From Rhodococcus sp. PAMC28707 (GTDB lineage Bacteria; Actinomycetota; Actinomycetes; Mycobacteriales; Mycobacteriaceae): a stretch of 64,000 nucleotides of DNA. Both the position numbers and the translations under genes were made by a program. Under the pieces are notes generated by a model. That model was not told where the DNA came from. It saw only the letters and a list, made by a program, of their open reading frames with translations, and did no database searches. Below are positions 9,398-19,305 of this stretch, one piece after another. Numbering within the stretch: position 1 is the first letter of the stretch; the number at the start of each line of letters is the position of its first letter. The stretch is taken from the NCBI RefSeq assembly GCF_004795915.1, contig NZ_CP039253.1, forward strand, positions 744,001 through 808,000, written 5' to 3'.

Positions 9398-10563
9398 GCG
9401 GCCGACAACCGCCGCACGGCCTCGCGGAGAACGTCCGGAGACGAACTCGCGAAACATAATCGGGCCGCGCCCGAGTACTGGGGAGAATTCGCGAAGGCAC
9501 GGCCGGGCACGAAGGCAACGCCGTGATCGAGCGCTCGCGGCAGCAACGCCGTGGTGTCGGTGCCGTCCTGAAACTCCACCCACAGGAACATTCCGCCGTT
9601 CGCGGGTGAAAGCACCAGTCGGTCACCGAAGGTGCCTTTCAGTGCACCCTCGAGGGCGTGTGCGCGTGCACTGTACTGCGAGCGCAGGACCCCGAGGTGG
9701 CGCTCGAGCCACGCGGCGTCGTCGAGCATGTCGGCGGCCATCTGCTGGGTCATCGACGACCCGCACAGGTCGGCACCCTGCTTGAGCAGTTCGACGGCCT
9801 GGCACACAGCCACCGGTGCGGTCAGCCAGCCGACCCGAAGCGAAGGAGCGATGATCTTCGACGCACTGGAGAGCCGGACCACGCGGTCGGAGTATGCAGC
9901 TATGGACTTCGGGGGTTGCACGTCGAACCACAACTCGCCGTACGGGTCGTCCTCGAGGATCCAGAATCCGTAGCGATCGGCGAGCGCGGCGAGCTGTTTG
10001 CGGCCGAGATCCGACATCGTCACGCCGCGGGGATTGTGGAAGTTGCTCACGGTGTGGACGAGTGTGGGCCGAAGACCTGCTTCTAGCCTGCGGGCCAGTT
10101 CGTCGGTGTCCATTCCCGCACTACCGATTGGGATTGCGTGGATATCGGCCCCTGCTATCGAGAAGACCTGCAGCGCGCCGGTATAGGCAGGCTCATCGAC
10201 GACGACCACGGCGCCGGGATCGAGCAGTGCCTGAGCGAGGAGGGTGAGCGCTTGCTGCGAACCGTGCGTGACTACCACCTCGTCGGAGGTGACTTCTTTT
10301 GCTATCGGGCATGATTCACGGGTCGCGATAATCTCACGGAGCGGGCGCCAACCGGAGGTTTCGCCGTACTGCACCGAGGACGGTGTCCTCAGCACTGCCT
10401 CAGCTGATTGTCGAATGCGGTGCGCGGGAATCAGCTCCGTCGCCGGAAGACCGCCGGCAAGACTCAACACGTCTTCTCGCGCAGTCAGAGCGAGCAGCTC
10501 TCGAATCGCAGAACTCTGCAACGAATCGAGACGCCGGGCAAACGAGGGCAGAGCGGAAGTCAT
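9382..10563 (-). CDS. PLP-dependent aminotransferase, fold type I (2-aminoadipate/MocR-like catalytic domain)
   Basis: 393 residues from the ATG at 10563, with a ggga site nine bases upstream. Transfers amino groups using pyridoxal phosphate; the substrate is not evident. Seen: N-terminal [14 protein letters not shown] typical of the LysN/MocR-aminotransferase group, PVxxDEPAYTG-like cofactor region, the [10 protein letters not shown] aspartate loop, and the Schiff-base lysine in [15 protein letters not shown]. There is no N-terminal GntR domain, so it is an enzyme rather than a MocR regulator. It overlaps the glpK end and lies between glpK and lpdA, where mycobacteria have glpD2 next to lpdA. 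Confidence 0.85.
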   Translation of the reverse strand: MTSALPSFARRLDSLQSSAIRELLALTAREDVLSLAGGLPATELIPAHRIRQSAEAVLRTPSSVQYGETSGWRPLREIIATRESCPIAKEVTSDEVVVTHGSQQALTLLAQALLDPGAVVVVDEPAYTGALQVFSIAGADIHAIPIGSAGMDTDELARRLEAGLRPTLVHTVSNFHNPRGVTMSDLGRKQLAALADRYGFWILEDDPYGELWFDVQPPKSIAAYSDRVVRLSSASKIIAPSLRVGWLTAPVAVCQAVELLKQGADLCGSSMTQQMAADMLDDAAWLERHLGVLRSQYSARAHALEGALKGTFGDRLVLSPANGGMFLWVEFQDGTDTTALLPRALDHGVAFVPGRAFANSPQYSGAARLCFASSSPDVLREAVRRLSAAHTLS

Positions 10564-10619
10564 TGATTTTCCCCAGGATCGAGTGCGGATTGCGAAGTAC
10601 CCGAGGATCCGCTGGGGCA

Positions 10620-10652
10620 TGAAGTGAGCCGGGTGGTGGTCGGCTCACTTCA
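10620..10652 (-). terminator. Inverted repeat downstream of lpdA
   Basis: Twelve-base arms (10620-10631 and 10641-10652) with a nine-base loop lie 72 bases past the lpdA stop and ahead of the aminotransferase start. No T-run follows. It is either an lpdA terminator or a regulatory hairpin for the aminotransferase. Confidence 0.45.
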
Positions 10653-10723
10653 CTGTGCCACTCCAGCTCGAGGAATGACATTCAGTTCTCACATCATGAG
10701 AAATTTGCCACCGACCCTGCGTA

Positions 10724-12127
10724 TCAGTCCAGATCGTCGTGGCGCATCAGTTGCCGTGCCGCCTCGGTGATCGATCCCGTCAACGATGGGTAGATCGAGA
10801 ACGTCGCTGCCAGATCATTGACCGACAGGTTGTTCTGCACCGCCATGGCGATGGGCAGAATCAACTCGGACGCCGTCGGAGCGACAACCACCCCACCGAT
10901 CACGACGCCGGTCGCCGGTCGGCAGAAGATCTTCACGAAGCCGCGCTTGAGGCCCGACATCTTTGCTCGCGGGTTGGTGGCAAGGGGCAACATGACGGTA
11001 CGTGCCGGCACGTCGCCGTTGTCGATGGCCGACTGGCTCACCCCGACCGACGCGATCTCGGGACGCGTGAACACCGCTGAGGCAACAGTTTTCAGCTTGA
11101 TCGGGGTGACGCCTTCGCCGAGAGCGTGGTACATCGCGATACGTCCCTGCATCGCAGCGACGGAGGCGAGGGGCAGCAGACCAGTGCAGTCACCCGCGGC
11201 ATAGATGCCCGAAACAGAGGTCCGCGATACTCGATCGACACGCAGATAGCCGCCACGATCCAGTTCGATTCCAACCTTCTCGAGTCCGAGCCCGGAAGTG
11301 TTGGGAATGGAACCGACGGTCATCAGCGCGTGAGAACCTTCGACGGTACGTCCGTCGGCGAGGCGAACGATCACGCCGCTCTCGGTCCGCTGGACGGATT
11401 CTGCTCGCGCATGCTTGACGAGAGTGACACCTCTCTCGTTGAACGCGTCCTCGAGCACGAGCGCGGCATCCTCGTCCTCGTGCGGCAGCACACGGTCGCG
11501 GCTGGAGACTGCTGTCACCTTGACGCCCATCTCGGTGTAGGCCGAGACGAACTCGGCGCCGGTCACACCGGACCCGACCACGATCAGATGCTCGGGAAGC
11601 GCCTCGAGGTCGTAGAGCTGGCGCCAGTTCAAGATGCGTTCTCCGTCCGGCTCCGCGCCCGCGAGGACCCGTGGGCTCGCGCCGGTCGCCACCAGGACGA
11701 CATCTGCGTCGAGTACGCGTTCCGAACCGTCCGCCGAAGTCGCTCGAATCTGGTGCGCAGCCATACCGACATGCGAGTCGATCATTTCGGCGCGACCGGA
11801 AATGAGTTCGACGCCGACCGAGCGCACCCGCGCTGCAATGTCGGAGGACTGCGCCTGCGCGAGCGCTTTGACGCGCTCGTGGATCTGCGGCAGAGCAACC
11901 GTCGCCTGCGATGGATCCATCGCGATACCCAGATCGTTCGCTCGTCGCATCTCGGTCCTGATACCTGTCGAGGCGATGAAGGTCTTCGACGGTACGCAGT
12001 CCCACAGAACGCAGGCACCTCCGATGCCGTCCGAATCGACCAACGCCACAGTCCCCCCGTGCTGCGCTGCCACCAGTGCTGCCTCATACCCTGCGGGTCC
12101 GCCACCGATGATCACGATCCGGGTCAT
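10724..12127 (-). CDS. lpdA: LpdA-type NAD(P)H quinone reductase (flavoprotein disulfide reductase family)
   Basis: 467 residues. Homologous to Rv3303c, a lipoamide-dehydrogenase relative that reduces quinones rather than lipoamide. Seen: N-terminal FAD motif IIGGGPAGYEAALVAAQ, NAD-binding VVGSGVTGAEF, and the second FAD motif GIYAAGDCTG. Two cysteines spaced like the redox disulfide are present (Cys39 and Cys44 in GGACVLWDC), while the C-terminal His-Glu pair of true lipoamide dehydrogenases is replaced (IYPSLTGSITE instead of a HPT-containing motif). The start ATG has an agagga site. Followed by a hairpin and the aminotransferase. Confidence 0.9.
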   Translation of the reverse strand: MTRIVIIGGGPAGYEAALVAAQHGGTVALVDSDGIGGACVLWDCVPSKTFIASTGIRTEMRRANDLGIAMDPSQATVALPQIHERVKALAQAQSSDIAARVRSVGVELISGRAEMIDSHVGMAAHQIRATSADGSERVLDADVVLVATGASPRVLAGAEPDGERILNWRQLYDLEALPEHLIVVGSGVTGAEFVSAYTEMGVKVTAVSSRDRVLPHEDEDAALVLEDAFNERGVTLVKHARAESVQRTESGVIVRLADGRTVEGSHALMTVGSIPNTSGLGLEKVGIELDRGGYLRVDRVSRTSVSGIYAAGDCTGLLPLASVAAMQGRIAMYHALGEGVTPIKLKTVASAVFTRPEIASVGVSQSAIDNGDVPARTVMLPLATNPRAKMSGLKRGFVKIFCRPATGVVIGGVVVAPTASELILPIAMAVQNNLSVNDLAATFSIYPSLTGSITEAARQLMRHDDLD

Positions 12128-12299
12128 TTGTCCTCTTCCACGTTTGTCACAAAAAATGCACAGTTACGTGCCAACGGTATTCCAGTCGACGTCTCCCCGC
12201 ATCGGTAAGGATTACTTAACATCTGTATCACCTGCTGAAACCTGCCGCTCGGGCCTTCCGCCGCCGCGCCGATTCACCAGACGGTTTAGGCTGGCCGAC

Positions 12300-12764
12300 G
12301 TGCCAATCTATGCCGCCTACGGGTCGAACATGCATCCGGAGCAAATGCTTCAGCGCTGCCCCCATTCCCCGTCGTCGGGAACTGGCTGGCTACACGGCTG
12401 GCGATTGACCTTCGGCGGCGGTGACATCGGGTGGGAAGGTGCACTGGCAACGGTCGCGCAGGACGCCGATTCGCAGGTGTTCGTGGTGCTGTACGACGTC
12501 TCGGAAGAGGACGAGGAAAGCCTCGACCGCTGGGAGGGTTCCGAACTCGGAATACACCGCAAGGTCCGGCTGCGCATCGATACCGTGGACGGACCCGTGC
12601 TGGCCTGGCTGTACGTACTCGACGCCTACGAGGGCGGCTTACCGTCCGCGCGCTACCTGGGAGTCATGGCCGAGGCGGCCGAGATCGCCGGTGCTCCCGC
12701 AGAGTACGTCCGTGGACTGCGCACACGGAACAGTCGTAACGTCGGGCCCGGCACTTCCAGCTGA
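12300..12764 (+). CDS. Gamma-glutamylcyclotransferase-like family protein
   Basis: 154 residues from the GTG at 12300, where the conserved PIYAAYGSNMHPEQM begins; the open frame upstream is antisense to lpdA. Members share the AYGSNM nucleotide/glutamyl-pocket loop and the later glutamate (here near WEGSELG), and cyclise gamma-glutamyl compounds or act in repair of modified amines. Clear counterpart of Rv3304. Divergent from lpdA and only three bases from the stop of the opposing M20 gene. The actual substrate is unknown. Confidence 0.85.
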   Translation: MPIYAAYGSNMHPEQMLQRCPHSPSSGTGWLHGWRLTFGGGDIGWEGALATVAQDADSQVFVVLYDVSEEDEESLDRWEGSELGIHRKVRLRIDTVDGPVLAWLYVLDAYEGGLPSARYLGVMAEAAEIAGAPAEYVRGLRTRNSRNVGPGTSS

Positions 12765-12767
12765 ACT

Positions 12768-13931
12768 TCAGTTCGGTTCGAGTGCGAGACCGGTCATCAC
12801 CTTCACACCGACGGCGAGCGCTCGCTCGTCGAGATCGAATGTGGCCTGGTGGATATCGAGCTGTGGTCCGGTACCGGACCACACGCCGAGCCGAGCCATC
12901 GCTCCCGGAATGTCTTCGAGGTACCACGAGAAGTCCTCGCCACCACCGGACTGAGCGGTATCGGCCAACGCTGCCGGTCCGACGCGTCGAATAGCGTTTT
13001 CGAATGTCCGCGTCACTGCTGGGTCGTTGACCACGGGTGGCACCCCACGCTTGTAGTGCAACTCGTAACGCACCCCGGTCGGAGCCAGCAGCCCGGCGAC
13101 GATCTCGCCGACCATGGGCTCGAGTAGAGCCCACGTCTCGTGATCACCGGTGCGTACAGTGCCGGTGAGCATGCCGCTCTGCGGAATGGCGTTGGGTGCC
13201 TGACCTGCCACGACTGCGCCCCACACCATCACTGTGCTCGTCCGCGGATCGATTCGGCGGCTGAGCATCCCAGGCAGGCCGGTGATGACCGTGCCGAGGG
13301 CGTAGACGAGGTCGGTGGTCAGGTGAGGACGCGAAGTATGTCCACCAGGAGAGTCCAGACGAAGCTCGACGGTGTCGGCCGCCGACGTGATGGCACCTAC
13401 CCGCACACCGACCTTGCCCACCTCGAGCCGAGGATCGCAATGCAGGGCGAAGATCTTCGATACGCCCTCGAGCGCACCGGCCGCCACGACATCCAATGCC
13501 CCACCCGGCATGACCTCCTCGGCAGGCTGAAAGATCAACCGAACACCGAACGGCAGATCGGGCAGCGACGCCAAGGCCAACGCGGTTCCGAGCAGCACCG
13601 TCGTGTGCGCGTCGTGGCCGCATGCATGCGAGACTCCGGGAACGGTCGAGCCGTAGGTTGCCCCGGTGAATTCTTGCAATGGGAGCGCATCCATATCCGC
13701 CCGCAAACCCACCAGTGGTCCACTCGGTCCGATATCACAGGTCAAACCTGTTCCACCGGGGAGAAGCTTCGGCGACAGACCGGCGGCCTCCAGGTGACCG
13801 ACGACGAAAGCAGTTGTCGCGTATTCCTGCCGTGCCAACTCCGGATGCGCGTGAATATGGCGTCGCCACAACGACAACTCGGCGGTGTGGTCGAGAATCC
13901 ACGCGTCGACCGCGGCATGCAGATCGGTCAT
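12768..13931 (-). CDS. amiA1: M20-family amidohydrolase (AmiA1-like)
   Basis: 387 residues from the ATG at 13931. Metal-dependent amidase/peptidase of the N-acyl-amino-acid hydrolase type. Seen: LRADMDALPLQE, GHDAHTTVLLG (metal ligands), the EEVMPGGA glutamates, the dimerisation lid region around GGHTSRPH, and C-terminal GGEDFSWY. The start ATG overlaps the stop of the upstream amidohydrolase by an ATGA, so the two are translationally coupled, as for Rv3305c-Rv3306c. A longer ORF reading back into the neighbour is an overlap artefact. Confidence 0.88.
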   Translation of the reverse strand: MTDLHAAVDAWILDHTAELSLWRRHIHAHPELARQEYATTAFVVGHLEAAGLSPKLLPGGTGLTCDIGPSGPLVGLRADMDALPLQEFTGATYGSTVPGVSHACGHDAHTTVLLGTALALASLPDLPFGVRLIFQPAEEVMPGGALDVVAAGALEGVSKIFALHCDPRLEVGKVGVRVGAITSAADTVELRLDSPGGHTSRPHLTTDLVYALGTVITGLPGMLSRRIDPRTSTVMVWGAVVAGQAPNAIPQSGMLTGTVRTGDHETWALLEPMVGEIVAGLLAPTGVRYELHYKRGVPPVVNDPAVTRTFENAIRRVGPAALADTAQSGGGEDFSWYLEDIPGAMARLGVWSGTGPQLDIHQATFDLDERALAVGVKVMTGLALEPN

Positions 13932-15100
13932 CGAGCCGTCATCCGTGCTTCGACACCTTCGAGCAACCGGCTCCGTGTGTCTGCGTCGAGGGCCGTACGA
14001 ACCACCGTTCGCGCAAGCAATCGGGCGCCGTCGAGTACGGCGGTGTCCGCCGACTCGGTGATGCACGCTGCGGCGAACTCCGGCTGGTGCGTGACGGCGC
14101 CACCCGAGTCGAGACCGATCACCGGGTGGATCCCGGGCAGAACCTTCGTCACATTTCCCATATCGGTGCTGCCCAGAGGGCGAGATCCTTCCAACTCGAG
14201 TGCCAGGGGTGTGCGGCCGATCGACTCGACCTCATCTCGATAGGTGGCGGTGAGCCACGGATCGGGTGTCAGCTCTGTGTAGATCGGCGATACGGTGCGA
14301 ATCCGATGGGTGCAACCGGTAGCGATCGCACCCGCCTGGAAACACGCATGCGCCTTCGAGGTCAACGCAGCCAATGATTCCGAGGTGTTCGCGCGCAGGT
14401 AGTAGGCAAGCTCGGCGTGCCCGGGCACGATGTTGGGCGCGAGACCACCCTCGGTCACGATTCCGTGCAACTGTTGCCCCGGCGCCAGGTGCTGACGCAG
14501 CAGGCCGATGGCAACTTGACTGATGGTCACCGCATCACCGGCATTGATTCCCCACTCGGGGGCTGCAGATGCGTGTGCGGTGCGGCCGGTGAACGATACG
14601 GCTATGTCGGACAACGCAAGTGATGTTGCACCCACGATGTCGATCGGTCCGGGGTGAACCATCAGTGCCGCGGCAACACCGTCGAAGACGCCGCGTTCGA
14701 GCATCAGCACTTTCCCCCCACCACTTTCCTCGGCAGGAGTTCCGAGTACTCGAATGGTGATGCCGAGCCGCTCGGCGAGCGAAGCCAACGCAATCGCCGC
14801 GCCGGCAGCGGATGCGGCGATGATGTTGTGGCCGCAGGCGTGGCCGATCTCCGGCAATGCGTCGTATTCAGCGCAGAGTGCGATAACCAACTCGCCACTG
14901 CCATACGTCGCGGTGAACGCGGTCGGCAGATCGGCGACGCCAGTGTGGACGGCGAAGCCATGATCGCGAAGAAGGTCGCAGACCTTCGCTGCACTGCGGT
15001 GCTCTTCGAACGCGAGTTCCGGCTCGGAGTGAATCGAGTGCGACAACGCAAGCAGGTCGGGTGCAGCACGCTGCACACCAGCATCGGTCTCGGCGATCAC
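13928..15100 (-). CDS. amiB1: M20-family amidohydrolase (AmiB1-like)
   Basis: 390 residues, GTG start. Second member of the coupled amidohydrolase pair, related to p-aminobenzoyl-glutamate hydrolase/AbgB-type enzymes. Seen: CAEYDALPEIGHACGHNI (metal-binding cluster), PAEESGGGKVLM, GRTAHASAAPEWGINA in the dimerisation region, and a C-terminal SxDMGNV. Differs clearly from its partner, so it may act on another substrate or form a heteromeric enzyme with it, as AbgA/AbgB do. That is inference from pairing. Confidence 0.88.
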   Translation of the reverse strand: MIAETDAGVQRAAPDLLALSHSIHSEPELAFEEHRSAAKVCDLLRDHGFAVHTGVADLPTAFTATYGSGELVIALCAEYDALPEIGHACGHNIIAASAAGAAIALASLAERLGITIRVLGTPAEESGGGKVLMLERGVFDGVAAALMVHPGPIDIVGATSLALSDIAVSFTGRTAHASAAPEWGINAGDAVTISQVAIGLLRQHLAPGQQLHGIVTEGGLAPNIVPGHAELAYYLRANTSESLAALTSKAHACFQAGAIATGCTHRIRTVSPIYTELTPDPWLTATYRDEVESIGRTPLALELEGSRPLGSTDMGNVTKVLPGIHPVIGLDSGGAVTHQPEFAAACITESADTAVLDGARLLARTVVRTALDADTRSRLLEGVEARMTAR

Positions 15101-15150
15101 CGGCTCAGTCTGTCACTAGTGCTCTCCGCAGCTGAATTCAGCGCGGCCGA

Positions 15151-15855
15151 TTACTTGCCGAAGGCGAAATTACTCTCTTCGGTCGGTGTGTTCAGCGCGG
15201 CAAGAAGATCGCCGTGGATAGCGCGCTTGATTCCCGCAAGGTTGTCACCGCGCGTGCTCGTCAACGCCGTAGCGCGCTCGACAGCGGAGGACAACACGGC
15301 GTCCTCGGCAACAGCGACGTCGGCGATACCGGCTGCGACGGCGTCTGCTCCGCCGAAGCGTCGACCCGTGGTCATTGCCTCGACGGCCGTCTGCTTGGGG
15401 AGTCTGCTGGTGATCAGGGCTGACATGCCCACGGTGAACGGCATGTTCAGGTTCACCTCGGGCAGGCAGTAGAAGCCGCGGTCGGCGCGGACCACCCGGA
15501 AGTCGTGGGCCGTCGCAAACATGGCCCCTGCGCCGAACGCGTGACCTTGAACAGCTGCGACCGTCGCCATCGGGAACGTGAGCAGGCGGGTGTAGAGCGT
15601 GTGTACCCGGTCCAGGTAGCCGGTGATCTTGTCGAGGTTGGCAAAAAGCCAGTCGGTGTCGAGACCGTTGGTGAAGAATTTTCCGGTCGCGGTGGTCACC
15701 AGCGCCCCGGGCCCCGATATCGATTCGACCTCGTCGAGAAGAGCGTGAACGCCCTCGATCCAGTCCGGATGAAACCGGTTCTCCGGGTTCTGAGCTGAGT
15801 CCTGCGCACCGAGGTAAAGGATGTGCACGTCACCGTCATGTTCGAGATAAGGCAT
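15151..15855 (-). CDS. Enoyl-CoA hydratase/isomerase family protein
   Basis: 234 residues, slightly short for crotonases. Seen: [10 protein letters not shown] in the first oxyanion-hole region, [21 protein letters not shown] in the second, and [14 protein letters not shown]. This pattern resembles delta3,delta2-enoyl-CoA isomerases more than hydratases: the usual second catalytic glutamate position sits in PEVNL. Only six bases separate a TAGTAT box from the ATG, so the mRNA may be leaderless. Located 50 bases from amiB1 and divergent from deoD. Confidence 0.8.
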   Translation of the reverse strand: MPYLEHDGDVHILYLGAQDSAQNPENRFHPDWIEGVHALLDEVESISGPGALVTTATGKFFTNGLDTDWLFANLDKITGYLDRVHTLYTRLLTFPMATVAAVQGHAFGAGAMFATAHDFRVVRADRGFYCLPEVNLNMPFTVGMSALITSRLPKQTAVEAMTTGRRFGGADAVAAGIADVAVAEDAVLSSAVERATALTSTRGDNLAGIKRAIHGDLLAALNTPTEESNFAFGK

Positions 15856-15973
15856 GGAGGGATACTACCCGGCGGTAACTTCAGCCGGTCAAGGTCTGCC
15901 CGCCCGAGCCTCCGCCGAGGGCAACGCATGGCCTACTGCAGAAACTGTCGCGCATCTCCTAGGGTTGCTCCCC

Positions 15974-16801
15974 GTGGCAACAACGAATATCGACGCAGCA
16001 GATCCGACCCTCGATCCGCAGGGCGCTGCAGCGCTCGCCGCAGCAGCGATTGCGGAAGCCACCGGCGTCGCCACTCATGCGGTGGCGATCGTGCTGGGAT
16101 CCGGCTGGCAGGCCGCAGCGGATCGTTTCGGTTCCCCGACTGCGAGCATCGCCATGGCCGACCTTCCGGGCTTCACTCCTCCCTCCGCATCCGGGCACTC
16201 CGGAACCGTCACCTCGGTGAGCGTCGACGGCACCCATACGCTGCTGTTGCAGGGCCGTACCCACGCATACGAAGGGCACGACTTGGCCCGAGTCGTCCAT
16301 CCGGTGCGCACGGCAATCGTGGCCGGAGCTACCACCGTCGTTCTCACCAACGCCGCGGGTGGAATCCGAGATGGAATGGACGTCGGCCAACCGGTTCTCA
16401 TCTCCGATCATCTCAATCTCACCGCACGCTCGCCGTTGACGGGTGCCGAGTTCGTCGACCTGGTCGACGCCTACTCGCCGGAACTTCGCGCACTGGCGCG
16501 CCGCATCGATCCTTCACTGGAAGAGGGCGTGTACGCGGGGCTGCCAGGGCCACATTACGAAACGCCCGCCGAGATTCGAATGTTGCGCACCATGGGTGCC
16601 GATCTGGTCGGTATGTCCACCGTCCACGAGACGATCGCAGCGCGGGCCCTCGGAGCGAGGGTTCTCGGGCTTTCTCTCGTCACCAATCTTGCCGCAGGAA
16701 TGACCGGTGACCACCTCGACCACAAAGAGGTGCTCGCAGCAGGGAAGACCGCAGCTTCGCGCATGGGTGAATTTCTGTATCGGCTGGTGTCGACGCTGTG
16801 A
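15974..16801 (+). CDS. deoD: Purine nucleoside phosphorylase (trimeric type)
   Basis: 275 residues from the GTG at 15974; the longer frame from 15854 lacks homology upstream. Phosphorolyses inosine/guanosine-type nucleosides to base plus (deoxy)ribose 1-phosphate. Seen: [14 protein letters not shown] phosphate loop, [27 protein letters not shown] and the family signature [28 protein letters not shown], with the purine-site region LVTNLAAG. Matches Rv3307. Overlaps pmmB by a GTGA, so the sugar-phosphate product is made next to a sugar-phosphate mutase. Confidence 0.93.
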   Translation: MATTNIDAADPTLDPQGAAALAAAAIAEATGVATHAVAIVLGSGWQAAADRFGSPTASIAMADLPGFTPPSASGHSGTVTSVSVDGTHTLLLQGRTHAYEGHDLARVVHPVRTAIVAGATTVVLTNAAGGIRDGMDVGQPVLISDHLNLTARSPLTGAEFVDLVDAYSPELRALARRIDPSLEEGVYAGLPGPHYETPAEIRMLRTMGADLVGMSTVHETIAARALGARVLGLSLVTNLAAGMTGDHLDHKEVLAAGKTAASRMGEFLYRLVSTL

Positions 16802-18399
16802 CGGCCGAATTGACGAATCAGGTCGCGGAGTGGATCGCAGGTGATCCCGATCCGTCGACGCGTGCGGAATTGGCTTCACTGCCGAAAGACGAACTACGCG
16901 AGAGGTTTCGCGCTCCGTTGAGCTTCGGCACGGCGGGTCTGCGCGGCGAGGTTCGAGCCGGTCCCAACGGGATGAATGTCGCCGTCGTGGTGCGCACCTC
17001 GATGGGGATTGCCGCGTGGCTGCAGAAGCAGGGTCTGGGCGGATCGACCGTCGTCGTGGGCCGTGATGCACGGCACGGATCGGATACCTTTGCCGCTGCA
17101 GCCGCGGAAACCTTTGCTGCACAGGACTTTTCTGTAGTTCTACTACCTCGACCACTGCCTACACCGGTACTCGCATTCGCGGTCCGCTCGCTCGATGCCG
17201 ACCTCGGCGTCCAGATCACCGCCTCGCACAACCCTGCTGCCGACAACGGTTACAAGGTCTACCTCCGTGGTGGTGCACAAATCATCCCGCCGGTCGACAA
17301 GGAAATCGAGGCCGAGATCGCCGCCGTCGGTCCCGCAGTGGACGTGCCCCGCACCTTCGTCTCACCGGGTGGATCGAGCGTCACCGCACAATATCTGGAC
17401 CGACTTCCTGCGCTGGTCCGTTCACAGAAGCGCAACATTCGGATTGCTCTGACGCCTCTGCACGGCGTCGGGGGCGACGTCGCGCTCACTGCACTACGCG
17501 GCCTCGGATTCCGAGACGTCCATGTTGTGGCCGATCAATTCGAGCCCGATCCCGAGTTCCCGACCGTCGCCTTTCCCAACCCGGAAGAGCCCGGTGCAGC
17601 GAAAAAACTGTTGACCCTTGCCGCCGAGGTGAAGGCAGATGTCGCGATTGCACTCGATCCCGACGCAGATCGATGCGCGATAGGCGTGCCGGGGCCGTCG
17701 GGGTGGCGAATGCTCAGCGGAGACGAAACCGGAGCGCTGCTGGCCAACCACATACTCCACACTGCGCCACCGAACTCGTTGGTCGCGAACACCATCGTTT
17801 CTTCTCGACTTCTCTCCGTACTCGCCCCTGCTCGTGGCGCGCGCTACGCGCGTACGTTGACCGGATTCAAGTGGCTGGTTCGCGCCGGCCAAGGTCTGGT
17901 CTACGCCTACGAGGAAGCAATCGGCCACTGCGTGGACCCGTCTTTCGTCAACGACAAGGACGGGATCTCGGCAGCTGTCGTCCTCGCGGACCTCGTCGCC
18001 TTGCTCGCGGCAGAGAACCGCACATTGAGCGATGTCCTCGACGACCTGGCGCTCGAATTCGGTGTTCACGCCGGAGCGCAAGTCTCCACCCGAGTGGATG
18101 ATCTCGCGGAGATCGCGACCATGATGGAGCGGCTCCGCGCGGATCCACCTACCGAACTGGCGGGCACCTCCATCGCGGTCACCGACCTCCTCGCCGACGA
18201 CGGCCCCCTGCGGACCGATGCCGTCGAATTGGCAGGAGACGGCATCCGTGTCATCGTGCGTCCGTCGGGAACCGAACCGAAGGTCAAGGCGTACCTCGAG
18301 GTCGTTCTCCCGGTCCGCGACCGCGCAGACTTGTCGGCCGTGCGCGCCGAAGCCGACGCTGTACTCGCAACGTTGAGGAAGTTCGCGACCAGCCTGTGA
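16798..18399 (+). CDS. pmmB: Phospho-sugar mutase (PmmB family; possible phosphopentomutase)
   Basis: 533 residues, GTG start overlapping the deoD stop. Alpha-D-phosphohexomutase fold: [18 protein letters not shown] at the N-terminus, phosphoserine loop [16 protein letters not shown] with the catalytic Ser, metal loop [12 protein letters not shown], sugar loop YEEAIGH, and the phosphate-binding [10 protein letters not shown] near the C-terminus. Annotated as phosphomannomutase in mycobacteria (Rv3308). Coupling to deoD suggests interconversion of ribose 1- and 5-phosphate, but the sequence alone cannot tell mannose, glucose and pentose specificity apart. Confidence 0.88.
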   Translation: MTAELTNQVAEWIAGDPDPSTRAELASLPKDELRERFRAPLSFGTAGLRGEVRAGPNGMNVAVVVRTSMGIAAWLQKQGLGGSTVVVGRDARHGSDTFAAAAAETFAAQDFSVVLLPRPLPTPVLAFAVRSLDADLGVQITASHNPAADNGYKVYLRGGAQIIPPVDKEIEAEIAAVGPAVDVPRTFVSPGGSSVTAQYLDRLPALVRSQKRNIRIALTPLHGVGGDVALTALRGLGFRDVHVVADQFEPDPEFPTVAFPNPEEPGAAKKLLTLAAEVKADVAIALDPDADRCAIGVPGPSGWRMLSGDETGALLANHILHTAPPNSLVANTIVSSRLLSVLAPARGARYARTLTGFKWLVRAGQGLVYAYEEAIGHCVDPSFVNDKDGISAAVVLADLVALLAAENRTLSDVLDDLALEFGVHAGAQVSTRVDDLAEIATMMERLRADPPTELAGTSIAVTDLLADDGPLRTDAVELAGDGIRVIVRPSGTEPKVKAYLEVVLPVRDRADLSAVRAEADAVLATLRKFATSL

Positions 18400-18406
18400 T
18401 CCTGTT

Positions 18407-19252
18407 CTAGAACAGTGCGGACTGAACCGCAGGCAACGTGGATCGGTAATCACCGAACCGAACCCGACGGCCCTTCAACTCGTGCAGGTCCACCACGTAG
18501 GAAGCGCCGTCGACGTCCACCACCGCAGCTTGTCCGATGCATGCGCGCACAGTGAAGCCGTGCGGGCCGATCGTGAGGTCGCTCGGATAGGAGACGCGGT
18601 TGCCTGTCGCGAGTTCACGGAATCCGGCTACCTGCCATGATTCGTCCACCGTGCGATAGGTGTCGTCACCGATCGGCGGGGCGATGGAGTTCCGCACTCT
18701 ATCGGCCAGAGCTGCCGTCGCAGCGTCGAGACGGGCGGTGTCGACGGGCAGTGCGAGCGCCGCAGCTTTGATCGAGGATCGCACGGACTGCCGCACCTGT
18801 AGTTGCTCGGTCACCCTATCTTCGAGTACCCGAACCACCTTTCCGTCCGCTGCCCACGCGACATAGCGCGCGCACATGGCCCCTTGCTCGGCGAGCCTGC
18901 CCCATTTGCGGGTGTCGGCCGCGGTGCCGACCTTGTGCACACCGTTCGCAAAGGTCGCGATGTACAACCAATGTGGCTGCATCACATGGGCTTCGAGCTC
19001 ACGGGAGACGAAGCCTCCGCGATGGATCGTGTGGACGAAGCGAAACGAGTCCTTCGACTCGCACCCTTCGCACTGCGAACCTGTCTCGACCGGCAACTGC
19101 TCGGGACACGGAACGTACTCGGAGGGCGCCCCTTTGCGGAATGCGATTCGCCCCGTACACCACCGCTGCGGCCCGAGCGCCTCGAACCCGACACGACCGC
19201 CGCGCAGTTCCACGTAATCGACCTCACGCGAGAGGACATCTACGACGCGCAA
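18407..19252 (-). CDS. DUF2797 family protein
   Basis: 281 residues from a TTG; the exact start is uncertain. Conserved unknown family. Seen: a CEGC-type cysteine pair near 60 with a distal cysteine near 49, likely metal binding, and a LYIATFANGVHKVGTA segment near 96-111 resembling the first strands of a GIY-YIG fold. The rest is alpha/beta without a recognisable active site. Convergent with pmmB; its stop sits inside a 14-base palindrome at 18402-18415 shared by both gene ends. Confidence 0.75.
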   Translation of the reverse strand: MRVVDVLSREVDYVELRGGRVGFEALGPQRWCTGRIAFRKGAPSEYVPCPEQLPVETGSQCEGCESKDSFRFVHTIHRGGFVSRELEAHVMQPHWLYIATFANGVHKVGTAADTRKWGRLAEQGAMCARYVAWAADGKVVRVLEDRVTEQLQVRQSVRSSIKAAALALPVDTARLDAATAALADRVRNSIAPPIGDDTYRTVDESWQVAGFRELATGNRVSYPSDLTIGPHGFTVRACIGQAAVVDVDGASYVVDLHELKGRRVRFGDYRSTLPAVQSALF

Positions 19253-19305
19253 TCGTGGGTCGCCTTCACTGGCCGGCCAGGTGACACCGAGGACGAGTGA
19301 CGTGC

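Noticed and set aside
18402-18415. 14-base palindrome ctgttctagaacag between pmmB and the DUF2797 gene
   Set aside because: Short, without T-run, and explained by constrained ends of two convergent genes; noted only with the DUF2797 entry.
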